Origin: Marinihelvus fidelis
Lineage (GTDB): Bacteria; Pseudomonadota; Gammaproteobacteria; Xanthomonadales; SZUA-36
DNA: 64,000 nucleotides
Assembly: GCF_008725655.1 (NCBI RefSeq)
Contig: NZ_VYXP01000002.1
Span: 338,026 to 402,025 of the forward strand
Direction of reading: 5' to 3'
A program made the translations under genes and the position numbers. The notes beneath the pieces are model-generated. The model did not search any database and was not told where the DNA came from. It worked only from the letters and a program-made list of their open reading frames with translations. Of this stretch, positions 1 through 9,102 are shown piece by piece (position 1 is the first letter of the stretch; every line of letters begins with the position of its first letter).

Positions 1-10
1 AGGTGGTTTT

Positions 11-42
11 TACTACTCACCACTCACCACTCACTACTCACC
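11..42. repeat. short ACTCACC-type direct repeats
   Basis: Four imperfect copies of a 7-10 base unit (ACTCACC, with one ACTCACT) stand in a row just outside the terminator of the first gene. No reading frame uses them. They could be the end of a low-complexity intergenic tract continuing to the left of the window. No function is proposed. Confidence 0.4.
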
Positions 43-54
43 CGCCGCCAAACA

Positions 55-90
55 TAAAAAAGGCCGCCCCGATTCCGGAGCGGCCTTTTT
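55..90 (-). terminator. intrinsic terminator of the exported methyltransferase gene
   Basis: A GGCCGC/GCGGCC stem is flanked by an A-run on the left and a T-run on the right, so it can work in both directions. It lies about 30 bases beyond the stop codon of the minus-strand gene that ends at 118. Confidence 0.8.
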
Positions 91-117
91 CGTAAGCTGA
101 ATCGCTTTCAGCAGCGA

Positions 118-930
118 TCAGGGCTTGGTGAACTTCAGCGTCATCCGATCAGATTCACCAATGGCCTCGTACTTGGCCTTGTCCTCGTCACCCAGCGCCA
201 GGCCCGGGGGCAGCGTCCAGACGCCCTTGGGATGGTCCTTGGTGTCCTTCGGGTTGGCGTTGACTTCTGACACAGCCACAAATTCCAGGCCGGCACTGGC
301 GGCCAGTTCCTTGACGTATTCCTCAGAAACGTAGCCATTCTTGGCGGTTTCCGCCGGGTCCGTGCCGTCGTCGGCGCGGTGTTGGACCACACCCAGGGTG
401 CCGCCCGGCTTCAGTACGCGGGCAAACTCGTCGAACATGCCCTGGGCTTCGCCGCCGCCGACCCAGCCATGGGTGTTGCGGAAGGTCAGGATGGTGTCGT
501 AGCTATTGTCCTCACCCAGCGAGCCGGTTTCCGGGGAAGAGAAGTAGACCACTTCCACCTGGTCGTAGACCTCGGGGTCGTTGGCGAACTTCTCGGCCAG
601 CTGCTTGGGCAGGCTGTAGCGGTAGCCCGGCTGGTCCGGGACTTCCGGGTCCCAGTTGGCGATGACGAAGGTGCCGTTGTCGCGGATGGCCGGGGCCAGG
701 ACCTCGGTGTACCAGCCGCCGCCGGGCCAGATTTCCAGCACGGTGTCGCCGTCTTCGAAGCCGAAGAACTCCAGCGTCTCGACCGGGTGGCGGTAGTCGT
801 TACGGGCGATGTTGGCCTCGGAACGATGGTCGCCGGTGGAGGCCGCGGCCACGCGCTCGGCGAAGGTGTCCTGGGCCAGTGCGGCCGGCGCAACGGCCAG
901 CGCGGCCAGCAGCGGGATCACTCGTTTCAT
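118..930 (-). CDS. exported class I SAM-dependent methyltransferase-like protein (COG4798 type)
   Basis: The 270-residue product starts with a clear Sec signal peptide (MKRVIPLLAALAV... ending in an ALAQ cleavage motif), so it should be periplasmic. Motif I of class I methyltransferases is visible as EIWPGGGWYTEVL, and a post-I segment plus the FARVLKPGGTLGVV strand fit the same Rossmann fold. The ATG at 930 was chosen over the longer upstream frame because an AAGGAG Shine-Dalgarno sequence sits just before it and the signal peptide begins there. It lies 50 bases downstream of the RND pump gene on the same strand. Family members are known as predicted methyltransferases with signal peptides; the substrate is unknown, and periplasmic SAM supply is a puzzle. 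Confidence 0.85.
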   Translation of the reverse strand: MKRVIPLLAALAVAPAALAQDTFAERVAAASTGDHRSEANIARNDYRHPVETLEFFGFEDGDTVLEIWPGGGWYTEVLAPAIRDNGTFVIANWDPEVPDQPGYRYSLPKQLAEKFANDPEVYDQVEVVYFSSPETGSLGEDNSYDTILTFRNTHGWVGGGEAQGMFDEFARVLKPGGTLGVVQHRADDGTDPAETAKNGYVSEEYVKELAASAGLEFVAVSEVNANPKDTKDHPKGVWTLPPGLALGDEDKAKYEAIGESDRMTLKFTKP

Positions 931-980
931 GCTCAAACTCCTTTCCTTTGGTTTGGATGGATCGTGAAAGCGGACCGGCA

Positions 981-3900
981 CTATACCGCACCGGCGGGGT
1001 TTTCCTCCGCACCCTGCCCGTCGCCGGGGACGGCGCCGCGCAGGCGGTCGACGATTTTCGACACGTGCTGCGGCGAGCGCGTGTTCTTCGCGAACAACAG
1101 GTACAGGGCCGGCACGGCGAACAACGTCAGCAACGCGGAAATGGTCACTCCGAACACGATGACGACACCGATGGGCTCACGCGCCTCGGAGCCGGCGCCG
1201 GTGGCCAGCAACAGTGGCAGCGCGCCGAAGGTGGTACAGGCGCTGGTCATCAGGATTGGGCGCAGGCGCACGGCGGAGGCGTCCAGCACGGCCTTACGGA
1301 TATCCTCGCCGCGGTCGCGCAGCTGGTTGGCGAACTCGACGATCAGCACGCCGTTCTTGGCCGACAGGCCGATCAGCAGGATCGCGCCGATCTGGCTGAA
1401 CACGTTGATGCTGCCGCCCATGAACCACAGCCCGACCAGGGCGCCGCTCAGCGCCAGCGGCACCGTCACCAGGATAATCATCGGGTTGACAAAGCTCTCG
1501 AACTGCGCGGAAAGCACCAGGAAGACGATCACCAGTGCCAGGCCGAAGGTGATGTACAGCGAGAAGCCCGATTCCAGGAAATCCTCGCTTTCACCGTCCC
1601 AGCTGATACGCGCGCTGGCCGGCAGGGTCTCGTCGGCCACGGCGTTCAGGGCGTCGATGGCCTCGCCCAGCTTCACACCGGGCGCGAGGTCGGCGCTCAG
1701 CTTGATCGAGCGCATGCGGTCGAAGCGGTTCAGTTGCCCGGGCCCGGCCACCTCGTCGATGCTGACCAGGTTGGACAGCGGCACCAGGTCGCCGGTGAGC
1801 GCGGAGCGTACGTACAGGTTGGTCAGGTCCTCGGTGCTGGCGCGGTCGGAATCCTGGCCCTGCAATACCACGTTGTACTCGCGGCCGCGGTCGACATAGG
1901 TCGTGACGATGCGCGATCCCAGCATGGTCTCGAGCGTGCGGCCGACGGCCGACAGCGACACGCCCAGCGTGCCGGCGCGGTCACGGTCGACGCTGATGTT
2001 CATCTGCGGCTTGCGCTCCTGGAAGTCGCTGTCGGGGTCGAGCAGTTCCGGCATCTCTTCCATGCGCGCCAGCATCGCGTCGCGCCATTCCTTCAGGGCC
2101 TCGTAGTCCGGCCCGCCCAGCACCATCTCAATCGGCGTGCCGCCACCACCCACGCCCAGCGCGCGCGAGGTGCGGCCGAAGGCGCGGGCGCCGGGAATAT
2201 TGGCCAGCCCGGCGTTGATGCGCGCGGCGACGGCGATGTCGCCATCATCGCGTTCATCCCAGTCTTTCAGAAGCACGATCACGCGCGAGGTGCTGACATC
2301 GGCGCTACCCCAGCCGCCCGGCACACGGGTCAGGTAACGGGCTACGGGCTTGTCCGGCCCCTCGCCCATCTCGGCCGCGACCACGGCCTCCATGTCGCGG
2401 GTCAGCCGGTCGGTGTAGTGCAGCGTGGAGCCTTCCGGCGCGCGCATGAACACCCAGAATGCACCGCGGTCCTCGTTGGGCGCGTACTCGGCCGGCAGGG
2501 CGCGCAGCAGGGCGACGGCGCCGATGGAAACCAGCAAAGCCGCCAGCGCCACCCACCCGGGCCGCTTCAGTGTCTTCGACAGCACGGAACGGTACAGCGC
2601 GGTCAGGCCATTGAAGAACTGGTCCACCTTCAGCGCCAGGCCCTTCTTGAGCTTGCGGCCGCTGAGTATTTTCGAGCACAGCATGGGCGTGAGTGTCAGC
2701 GCGACGATGCTGGAGAACATCACGGCAGCGGCCAGCGTGATGCCGAATTCGCGGAACAGGCGGCCGATATCACCCTCGATGAACGACAGCGGCACGAACA
2801 CCGCGATCAGCACCAGCGTGGTGGCGATCACGGCGAAGCCGATCTCTTTCGAGCCGTCCAGCGCCGCCAGCAGCGGCTTCTCGCCCTCTTCGACGCGCCG
2901 GTAGATGTTCTCTAGCACGACGATGGCGTCGTCGACCACCAGGCCAATGGCCAGCACCAGGCCCAGCAGGGTCAGGATGTTGATGGTGTAACCCATCGCG
3001 CCCATGACGATGAACGTGGCCACCACCGAGACCGGTACCACCACGGCCGGGATGAGCATGACCCGGAACGAACCCAGGAACACGAAGATCACCACCAGCA
3101 CCAGCGCCAGGGCAATACCCAGCGCCTTGTAGACCTCGTCCATCGAGGCTTCGATGAAGGTACTTCGATCGTAGTTGACCGACACCGTCATGCCTTCGGG
3201 CAGGTCTTTCTGCACGTTTTCCAGTTCGGCGCGCACGGCTTTCGACACCAGCACGCTGTTGGCCTTGGAGAGCTGTTCGATGGCCAGCGAAACCGCCGGC
3301 TCGCCATTGGAGCGCGCGGCGCTGCGTTCGTTCTCGGCGCCGACGCGGACATCGGCCACCTCGGCCAGGCGCACTAGCTGGCCGTCGGCACCGCGGCCGA
3401 TGACCAGCGCGCGGAAATCATCCGCACTGGCGAAGCCGGTATCGGTGCGCAGCGTGAACTCGCGCGATTCAGACTCGAGTCGCCCGGCGGGTAGTTCGAC
3501 GTTCTCGGCGCGCAGCGCGGACTCGATATCGCTGACGGTCAGCGCCCGTGCGGCCAGCGCCTCGCGGTCGAGCCAGATGCGCATGGCGTAGCGCCGCGCG
3601 CCACTGATGCGTACGCGCGCCACGCCGGCAACCGTGGAGAACCGGTCGACCATGTAGCGGTCGGCGAAATCGGTGATCTCCATGCCGTTCATGCGGTCCG
3701 ACTGCAGGTTCAGGAACATGATCGACTGCGACGAGGAATCGGCCTTGGCGATTTCCGGCGGGTCGGCCTCGGTGGGCAGCTGGTCGACCACGCGCGAGAC
3801 GCGGTCGCGGACATCATTGGCCGCGGCGTCGATGTCCCGTTCCATGTTGAATTCCAGGCGGATGTCGGCGCGCTCGTCGGCGCTGCTGGAGGTGAGCTTC

Positions 3901-4133
3901 TCGACCCCCTCGATGCCGGCGACGGCGTCTTCGATCACCTGCGTGACCTTGGTCTCGACCACCTCGGCGGAGGCGCCGCGGTAGGTGACTTCCACCGACA
4001 CCACCGGGCGGTCGACATCCGGGTACTGGCGCACCGGCAGGCGCATCATCGCCGCCAGGCCCAGGATTACCAGCAGCAGCGAAATGACAGTGGCGAAGAC
4101 CGGGCGGCGGACCGACAGGTCGGAAAGGATCAC
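981..4133 (-). CDS. RND multidrug efflux pump, inner-membrane transporter (AcrB/MexF family)
   Basis: This 1050-residue protein has the full length and layout of hydrophobe/amphiphile RND transporters. It has an N-terminal transmembrane helix (RRPVFATVISLLLVILGL), two large periplasmic loops and two sets of transmembrane helices. The helix-4 proton-relay motif GLVVDDAIVVLENIYRR near residue 400-415 carries the paired aspartates. It is expected to work as a trimer, exporting drugs or other amphiphiles by proton antiport. Its start overlaps the stop of the adaptor gene by four bases, so the two are translationally coupled. No TolC-type outer-membrane channel is present in the window, so a channel encoded elsewhere must be used. 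Confidence 0.95.
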   Translation of the reverse strand: MILSDLSVRRPVFATVISLLLVILGLAAMMRLPVRQYPDVDRPVVSVEVTYRGASAEVVETKVTQVIEDAVAGIEGVEKLTSSSADERADIRLEFNMERDIDAAANDVRDRVSRVVDQLPTEADPPEIAKADSSSQSIMFLNLQSDRMNGMEITDFADRYMVDRFSTVAGVARVRISGARRYAMRIWLDREALAARALTVSDIESALRAENVELPAGRLESESREFTLRTDTGFASADDFRALVIGRGADGQLVRLAEVADVRVGAENERSAARSNGEPAVSLAIEQLSKANSVLVSKAVRAELENVQKDLPEGMTVSVNYDRSTFIEASMDEVYKALGIALALVLVVIFVFLGSFRVMLIPAVVVPVSVVATFIVMGAMGYTINILTLLGLVLAIGLVVDDAIVVLENIYRRVEEGEKPLLAALDGSKEIGFAVIATTLVLIAVFVPLSFIEGDIGRLFREFGITLAAAVMFSSIVALTLTPMLCSKILSGRKLKKGLALKVDQFFNGLTALYRSVLSKTLKRPGWVALAALLVSIGAVALLRALPAEYAPNEDRGAFWVFMRAPEGSTLHYTDRLTRDMEAVVAAEMGEGPDKPVARYLTRVPGGWGSADVSTSRVIVLLKDWDERDDGDIAVAARINAGLANIPGARAFGRTSRALGVGGGGTPIEMVLGGPDYEALKEWRDAMLARMEEMPELLDPDSDFQERKPQMNISVDRDRAGTLGVSLSAVGRTLETMLGSRIVTTYVDRGREYNVVLQGQDSDRASTEDLTNLYVRSALTGDLVPLSNLVSIDEVAGPGQLNRFDRMRSIKLSADLAPGVKLGEAIDALNAVADETLPASARISWDGESEDFLESGFSLYITFGLALVIVFLVLSAQFESFVNPMIILVTVPLALSGALVGLWFMGGSINVFSQIGAILLIGLSAKNGVLIVEFANQLRDRGEDIRKAVLDASAVRLRPILMTSACTTFGALPLLLATGAGSEAREPIGVVIVFGVTISALLTLFAVPALYLLFAKNTRSPQHVSKIVDRLRGAVPGDGQGAEENPAGAV

Positions 4134-5152
4134 GGCGCGCGCCCCAGCACTTCAACGGGCTCGCCGGCCCGGGCTTTCTGGGTGCCCTCGGTGATCACGC
4201 GGTCACCGGCGGACAGCCCGGCCAGGATCTCCACCTGCCCCGGGCGGCGGCGGCCGGTGCGGACTTCACGCAGTTCGGCGATATCGCCCTCGCCCACCAA
4301 CCAGACAAACTGCTTGGACTGGTCGGGCACGATGGCCTGCTCGGGGATCACCAGCGACTGGATGTCCTGCTTCAGCAGCGTCACGGTCAGGAACATGCCG
4401 GCGCGCAGGCGCGCATCCTGGTTGTCGATCAGCGCGCGCACGGTGACGGTACGGCTGACCGGGTCGACGCGCGAGTCGACCGAGCTGACCACGCCGGTGA
4501 AGGCGTCATCGGGATAGGCGGCGCTGCGGGCGGTGACTTCCAGCCCAGGGTCCAGGCGCGCCAGGAACACTTCCGGGACATCGAAATCGAGCTTGATCAC
4601 CGAGGTGTCATCCAGCGTGGTGATCACCGTATCCGGGCCCACCAGGCTGCCGACACTGACCCTGCGCAGGCCCAGGCGGCCGGCGAACGGCGCCTCGACC
4701 ACGGTGTGCGCCAGCCGCGCCTTGGCGGCGGCCACCGAGGCCCGGTTGGCCTCCAGCTGCGCCTCGAGCTCCTGCAACTGCGACTGCGACACGGCCTGGG
4801 TCTTGTACAGCTCCGCCAGGCGCTGGTACTGGGTCTCCGTTTCCACGAAGGCGGCCTTGGCGCCCGCGACCTCGGCCAGCGGTTCGACGTTCTCCAGCTC
4901 GGCCAGCATGGTGCCGGCCTCCACGTACTGCCCTTCCATAAAGTGGATACCGGTGAGGATGGCGGAAATCACAGGGCGGATGCTGACGGCCTCGTTGGCC
5001 GAGGCATTGCCCAGGGCCTCGACGGCCAGCGGAAACGGCTCGATGGCGGCCTCGCTAACGACCACGGCCGGCGGTCCGTCGCCAAACTGGGCCAGTACCG
5101 GCGCCGACACGCACAAGGTCAGCGCCAGCAGAATTGTCTTTGTCTTCATCAT
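4130..5152 (-). CDS. RND efflux periplasmic adaptor subunit (membrane fusion protein)
   Basis: The 340-residue adaptor starts with a signal peptide (LLALTLCVSAPVLAQ). It continues with the split lipoyl/biotinyl half-motifs (EGQYVEAGTMLAELEN and VEAPFAGRLGLRRVSVGSLV) around a short alpha-hairpin, residues about 85-145. A beta-barrel and a membrane-proximal domain follow. This is the HlyD/AcrA/MexE fold, linking the RND pump to an outer-membrane channel. No lipobox cysteine is seen, so it is probably soluble in the periplasm. Two adjacent ATG codons compete as start; an AAAGGT element lies eight bases before the first. It is the first gene of the pump operon. Confidence 0.93.
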   Translation of the reverse strand: MMKTKTILLALTLCVSAPVLAQFGDGPPAVVVSEAAIEPFPLAVEALGNASANEAVSIRPVISAILTGIHFMEGQYVEAGTMLAELENVEPLAEVAGAKAAFVETETQYQRLAELYKTQAVSQSQLQELEAQLEANRASVAAAKARLAHTVVEAPFAGRLGLRRVSVGSLVGPDTVITTLDDTSVIKLDFDVPEVFLARLDPGLEVTARSAAYPDDAFTGVVSSVDSRVDPVSRTVTVRALIDNQDARLRAGMFLTVTLLKQDIQSLVIPEQAIVPDQSKQFVWLVGEGDIAELREVRTGRRRPGQVEILAGLSAGDRVITEGTQKARAGEPVEVLGRAP

Positions 5153-5225
5153 CCCATTTTACCTTTTGCCCGTTGACCTGTTGTTGTTCTTGCCGGAACG
5201 TCCTGCCCGGCGTGTTTCGTGTTTT

Positions 5226-5876
5226 TCATGAATCGCTGAGCGCGGGCGCGAGTACGGCCCAGACGTTGTCCAGCAGTATCGGCTGCGCCTGTTCGTTGGG
5301 GTGGATACCGTCGGCCTGCATCATGCCCTTGGTGAGCGCGACGCCTTCCATGAAAAACGGCACCAACAGTGCCCGGTGCTGCTCGGCGAGGTCGGTATAG
5401 ATGGCCTCGAAGGCCTGCGTATAGCCGGAACCATAGTTGGGCGGCAGGACTATACCGGTCAGCATGACCTGTGCCCCGGCATCGGTGCTGGCGCGCACCA
5501 TGGCCTCGAGATTGGCACGGGTGGTGGCCAGCGGCAGGCCGCGCAGGCCGTCATTGCCACCCAGTTCGATGATCACCCAGGCCGGCTGGTGCCGCTCCAG
5601 CAGGCGCGGCAGGCGCGTGCGGCCGCCCTGGGTGGTGTCGCCGGTGACACTGGCGTTGACCACGTCGAAATCGTGGCCATGGTCCTGCAACCGTTGTTCG
5701 AGCAGGCGCGGCCAGGCCGCATCCAGCGGCATGTTGTAGCCGGCGCTCAGGCTGTCCCCGATCACCAGCAGGACGGGCCGCTCCTGCCCCAAAACCGGGC
5801 CGGCAACCATTGAAATCAGCAACACGAGCACACAGGCTGGGAACCTGGACGCAAAAACGTGTACAAAAGCCCTCAT
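5226..5876 (-). CDS. tesA: SGNH-family lysophospholipase/thioesterase/arylesterase TesA
   Basis: A signal peptide (residues about 1-30) is followed by the four SGNH blocks: GDSLSAGY with the nucleophilic serine (about residue 42), the block II glycine in VTGDTTQGG, GGND in block III, and DGIHP carrying the catalytic Asp and His. The length and motif set match periplasmic TesA/ApeA esterases acting on acyl-CoA, lysophospholipid and aryl ester substrates. The ATG at 5876 was preferred, with an in-frame GTG at 5882 possible. It diverges from the YbbA-type ABC gene, the same pairing seen in Escherichia coli. The start ATG shares bases with that of its neighbour, so each promoter must lie inside the other gene. 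Confidence 0.93.
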   Translation of the reverse strand: MRAFVHVFASRFPACVLVLLISMVAGPVLGQERPVLLVIGDSLSAGYNMPLDAAWPRLLEQRLQDHGHDFDVVNASVTGDTTQGGRTRLPRLLERHQPAWVIIELGGNDGLRGLPLATTRANLEAMVRASTDAGAQVMLTGIVLPPNYGSGYTQAFEAIYTDLAEQHRALLVPFFMEGVALTKGMMQADGIHPNEQAQPILLDNVWAVLAPALSDS

Positions 5877-6594
5877 GAACACTCCTCTGGCAAATACCGC
5901 GCCGGCACTCAGCGCCGAACAACTGGTGAAACGCGTCGACGGCCCTGGTGGCGCGCTGACGATCCTCGATCACGTCAGCTTCGATGTCGCCACCGGCGAC
6001 ACCGTGGCCATTGTCGGCGTCTCCGGCGCCGGCAAGTCCACCTTGCTGGGACTCCTCGCGGGCCTGGATGTTCCCAGCGAAGGCCGTGTTTTACTCGAAA
6101 ATCACGATTTATCCGTTCTCGACGAGGATGGCCGCGCCGCGGTGCGCGCCGACCACGTGGGTTTCGTGTTCCAGTCCTTCCACCTGGTGCCGTCACTGAC
6201 CGCGCTGGAAAACGTCATGTTGCCGCTGGAACTGGCCGGCCGTGACGACGCCCGCGCGCTGGCGGAAGACACGCTCGCCAGCGTCGGCCTGGCCGAGCGG
6301 GCGGGCCATTATCCACGACAGATGTCCGGTGGCGAGAAGCAACGTGTAGCCATCGCACGCGCCTTCGTCATCGAGCCACGCGTGCTGTTCGCCGATGAGC
6401 CCACCGGCAACCTGGACCAGGCCACCGGCGAGCACATCATCGAGCTGCTGTTCGAACTCAACCGCGCGCGCGGCGCGACCCTGGTGCTGGTCACCCACGA
6501 CCTGGAACTCGCGCGCCGCTGCGACCGCGTGCTGCACATGGCGGCCGGCCGCATCGAGCGCGAGGAACATCCCGCCACGGCCGGCGCCGCGTGA
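5875..6594 (+). CDS. ybbA: ABC transporter ATP-binding protein, YbbA/LolD-like
   Basis: The 239-residue ATPase shows Walker A (GVSGAGKST), a Q-loop (FVFQSFHLVPSLTALEN), the signature MSGGEKQRVAIARAF, Walker B (VLFADEPTGNLD) and the H-loop (LVTHDLELARRC). Its size and the TGNLD form place it in the MacB/LolD/YbbA group, whose members power FtsX-type permeases. It overlaps the permease gene by four bases and diverges from tesA; the tesA-ybbA-ybbP order is conserved in enterobacteria. The substrate is unproven; the link to an esterase suggests export of lipids or toxic esters, which is inference. Confidence 0.93.
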   Translation: MNTPLANTAPALSAEQLVKRVDGPGGALTILDHVSFDVATGDTVAIVGVSGAGKSTLLGLLAGLDVPSEGRVLLENHDLSVLDEDGRAAVRADHVGFVFQSFHLVPSLTALENVMLPLELAGRDDARALAEDTLASVGLAERAGHYPRQMSGGEKQRVAIARAFVIEPRVLFADEPTGNLDQATGEHIIELLFELNRARGATLVLVTHDLELARRCDRVLHMAAGRIEREEHPATAGAA

Positions 6595-9089
6595 GTCGTT
6601 CTGTCGGCGCGTGGCGTCTGGCCACGCGACTGCTGGGCCGGGACTGGCGATCGGGTGAACTGCTGGTGCTGGCGGCCGCGCTGGTGACCGCCGTCACCGC
6701 CATGACGGCCGTCGGCTTCCTCACCGACCGCGTCAGCCAGGCCGTGGCCCAGCGCGCCGCCGAGTCGCTGGCCGCCGACCTGCGCCTGCGTGCCGGCGCG
6801 CCGCTGCCGGAATCGCACCGGCAACTGGCCGCCGACCATGGTCTGCGGACGGCCGAACTGGTGTCCATGCCCAGCGTGGTGTTCGCCGGCGAATCCAGCG
6901 CCCTGGCCGCGCTGACGGCGGCCGGCGAAGGCTACCCGCTGCGCGGCCGCCTGGAAACTGCCGAACGCCAGGGTGAGGATGCCACACCCGCCAACGGCCT
7001 GCCCGGTCCTGGCGAAGCCTGGGCCGCGCCCGGCCTGCTGGCGCGCCTTGGCGTGGATACCGGCACCACGGTCGAGATTGGCGAGGCCACGTTTACCCTC
7101 ACCCGGGTGCTGAGCCGGCGCCCCGATGAAGGCTTCAACTTCGTCGACCTGGCGCCCACGCTGCTGATCAACGTGTCGGACCTCGACAACACCGGGCTGA
7201 TCCGTCCGGGCAGCCGGGTGACCTGGCGACAGCTGTTTGCCGGCGACCGGGCCCGGGTCGCGCGATTCAAAGCCGAGCTGGAGCCCCTGCTGGACCCGGC
7301 CGAGCGCCTTCGCGATATCGAGGACGCCGGCCCGCAGGTCCAGGCCGCCATGCAGCGCTCCGGCCGCTTCCTGAACCTGGCCTCGCTGGTCAGCGTGCTG
7401 CTGGCCGCCATTGCCGTGGCCATGTCGGCGCGGCGCTATGCCCTGCGCCACCGCGATCGCGTCGCGCTGATGAAATGCCTGGGCGCACGCCAGGCCTTCG
7501 TCGACCGAGTCAACCGTGTACAGGTGCTGCTACTGGCCCTGGCCGGGGGTGCGCTGGGCATCGTGCTGGGCTTTGTTGCCCAGCAGGTGCTGGCCTGGCT
7601 GCTGCGGGACTTCATTGGCGAGTCCCTACCCATGCCCGGCCTGTCGCCGGTCTGGCTGGGGCTGGTGACATCGGCCTGCATCCTGGGCGGGTTCGCGTTG
7701 CCGGACCTGGCGCGCATGGGCCGCACGCCGCCGCTGCGGGTGCTGCGCGCCGATGTCGAACCGGCGCCGTGGCGCCATGGCCTGGCTTACGTGGCCGCCG
7801 TGGCCGCACTGGTGGCGTTGCTGACCTGGCTGGTGCGCGACCTGGCCCTGGCCGGCGCCGTGCTGGCTGGCTTGCTGGCAACCTTCGCGGTCCTGGGCCT
7901 GGCCGGCTGGGCGCTGGTGCGCGTCACCCATCGGTTCCGCGGCACCGGCGGCGCCGCCTGGCGCTTCGGCCTGGCCAACCTGGCGCGGCGCGGCCCGGAA
8001 AGTATCGCGCAGGTGGTGGCCTTTGGCCTGGGCATCATGGTGCTGCTGGTGCTGAGCCTGGTGCGCGACGACCTGATGGACAGCTGGCGCGCCAGCCTGC
8101 CGGAGGACGCGCCCAACCGCTTCATGATCAACATCCAGGCCTACGAGGTCGAGCCCATCCGCGAACTGCTTTCGGCCAGGGGCATCGAGGTACCGCGCTT
8201 CGTGCCGATGGTGCGCGCGCGCCTGACCGCGATCAACGGCACCGACATCGGAGATATCACCTTCGATCATCCCGAGGGTGAGCGCTGGGCCCAGCGCGAG
8301 GCCAACCTGACCTGGGCCGAAGCGGTCCAGGACGGCAACCGACTGCTTCAGGGTGAGTTCTGGGATGCCGGAACGACCGCGCCGGAAGTGTCCGTGGAGG
8401 CCGAATTTGCCAGTGAACTGGGGGTCGGTGTGGGCGATACGCTGGCCTTCGACATCGCCGGCGAGCCCCTGCAGGCGCCCATCACCAGCATCCGCGAAGT
8501 GGCCTGGGACTCGTTCCGGCCGAACTTCTTCATGGTGCTCAACGCATCGGCGCTGGAGGGCTACCCGGGCACCTGGATCAACAGCATTCACCTGCCGCCG
8601 GGCACCGAGGACGCGACGCTGGATGTCATGCGCGCCTTCCCCTCGGTGTCGGTGATTGACCTGGACGCCATCCTGGCGCAGGTGCGCTCGGTCATGGACC
8701 GGGCCGCCTTCGCGGTGCAGGCCGTGTTTGCCTTCACGCTTCTGGCTGGCCTGGCCGTGCTGTGGGCCGCGGTGCACTCGACCCGTGACGCGCGTGAATT
8801 CGAAAGCGCCCTGCTGCGGTCACTGGGGGCCTCAAGGCGACGCGTGCTGGCCGGTGTGGTCGCGGAGTTCCTGGCCATCGGCCTGCTGGCCGGGGTACTG
8901 GCCACGGCCGGTGCCACGCTGGCGGGTTACCTGCTGGCGACGCGGGTTTATGACCTGGAGTACCGTTTCAACCTGGGCCTGACCCTGGCGGGGCCGCTGC
9001 TGGGCATGTTGTTTGTCGGCCTGGCGGGCTGGCTGGCCACGCGGCGGGTGGTGGCGACGCCGCCCATCCGGGTCCTGCGCTCCGCCTGA
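6591..9089 (+). CDS. ybbP: ABC transporter permease with two FtsX domains, YbbP-like
   Basis: The 832-residue membrane protein starts at a GTG that overlaps the ATPase stop codon. One transmembrane helix near residues 24-44 is followed by a periplasmic domain of about 200 residues, then a first FtsX block (helices near 255-375), more helices (about 395-485), a second periplasmic domain, and a C-terminal FtsX block (from about residue 700). This duplicated layout with about ten helices is that of the YbbP/type VII ABC permeases, which work mechanically on the periplasmic side rather than moving a solute through the membrane. It ends 13 bases from the convergent cytochrome gene, with no obvious terminator between. 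Confidence 0.92.
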   Translation: MSRSVGAWRLATRLLGRDWRSGELLVLAAALVTAVTAMTAVGFLTDRVSQAVAQRAAESLAADLRLRAGAPLPESHRQLAADHGLRTAELVSMPSVVFAGESSALAALTAAGEGYPLRGRLETAERQGEDATPANGLPGPGEAWAAPGLLARLGVDTGTTVEIGEATFTLTRVLSRRPDEGFNFVDLAPTLLINVSDLDNTGLIRPGSRVTWRQLFAGDRARVARFKAELEPLLDPAERLRDIEDAGPQVQAAMQRSGRFLNLASLVSVLLAAIAVAMSARRYALRHRDRVALMKCLGARQAFVDRVNRVQVLLLALAGGALGIVLGFVAQQVLAWLLRDFIGESLPMPGLSPVWLGLVTSACILGGFALPDLARMGRTPPLRVLRADVEPAPWRHGLAYVAAVAALVALLTWLVRDLALAGAVLAGLLATFAVLGLAGWALVRVTHRFRGTGGAAWRFGLANLARRGPESIAQVVAFGLGIMVLLVLSLVRDDLMDSWRASLPEDAPNRFMINIQAYEVEPIRELLSARGIEVPRFVPMVRARLTAINGTDIGDITFDHPEGERWAQREANLTWAEAVQDGNRLLQGEFWDAGTTAPEVSVEAEFASELGVGVGDTLAFDIAGEPLQAPITSIREVAWDSFRPNFFMVLNASALEGYPGTWINSIHLPPGTEDATLDVMRAFPSVSVIDLDAILAQVRSVMDRAAFAVQAVFAFTLLAGLAVLWAAVHSTRDAREFESALLRSLGASRRRVLAGVVAEFLAIGLLAGVLATAGATLAGYLLATRVYDLEYRFNLGLTLAGPLLGMLFVGLAGWLATRRVVATPPIRVLRSA

Positions 9090-9102
9090 GCGGCGGCCCC
9101 CG

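Noticed and set aside
879-2915. A 678-codon plus-strand frame opposite the RND gene
   Set aside because: It is antisense to a clearly conserved RND transporter, is rich in Gln, His, Gly and Ala as expected of reversed GC-rich codons, and has no domain or ribosome site.
7626-8777. A 383-codon minus-strand frame in the permease gene
   Set aside because: It is antisense to the FtsX permease and has only shadow composition (His, Gln, Arg).
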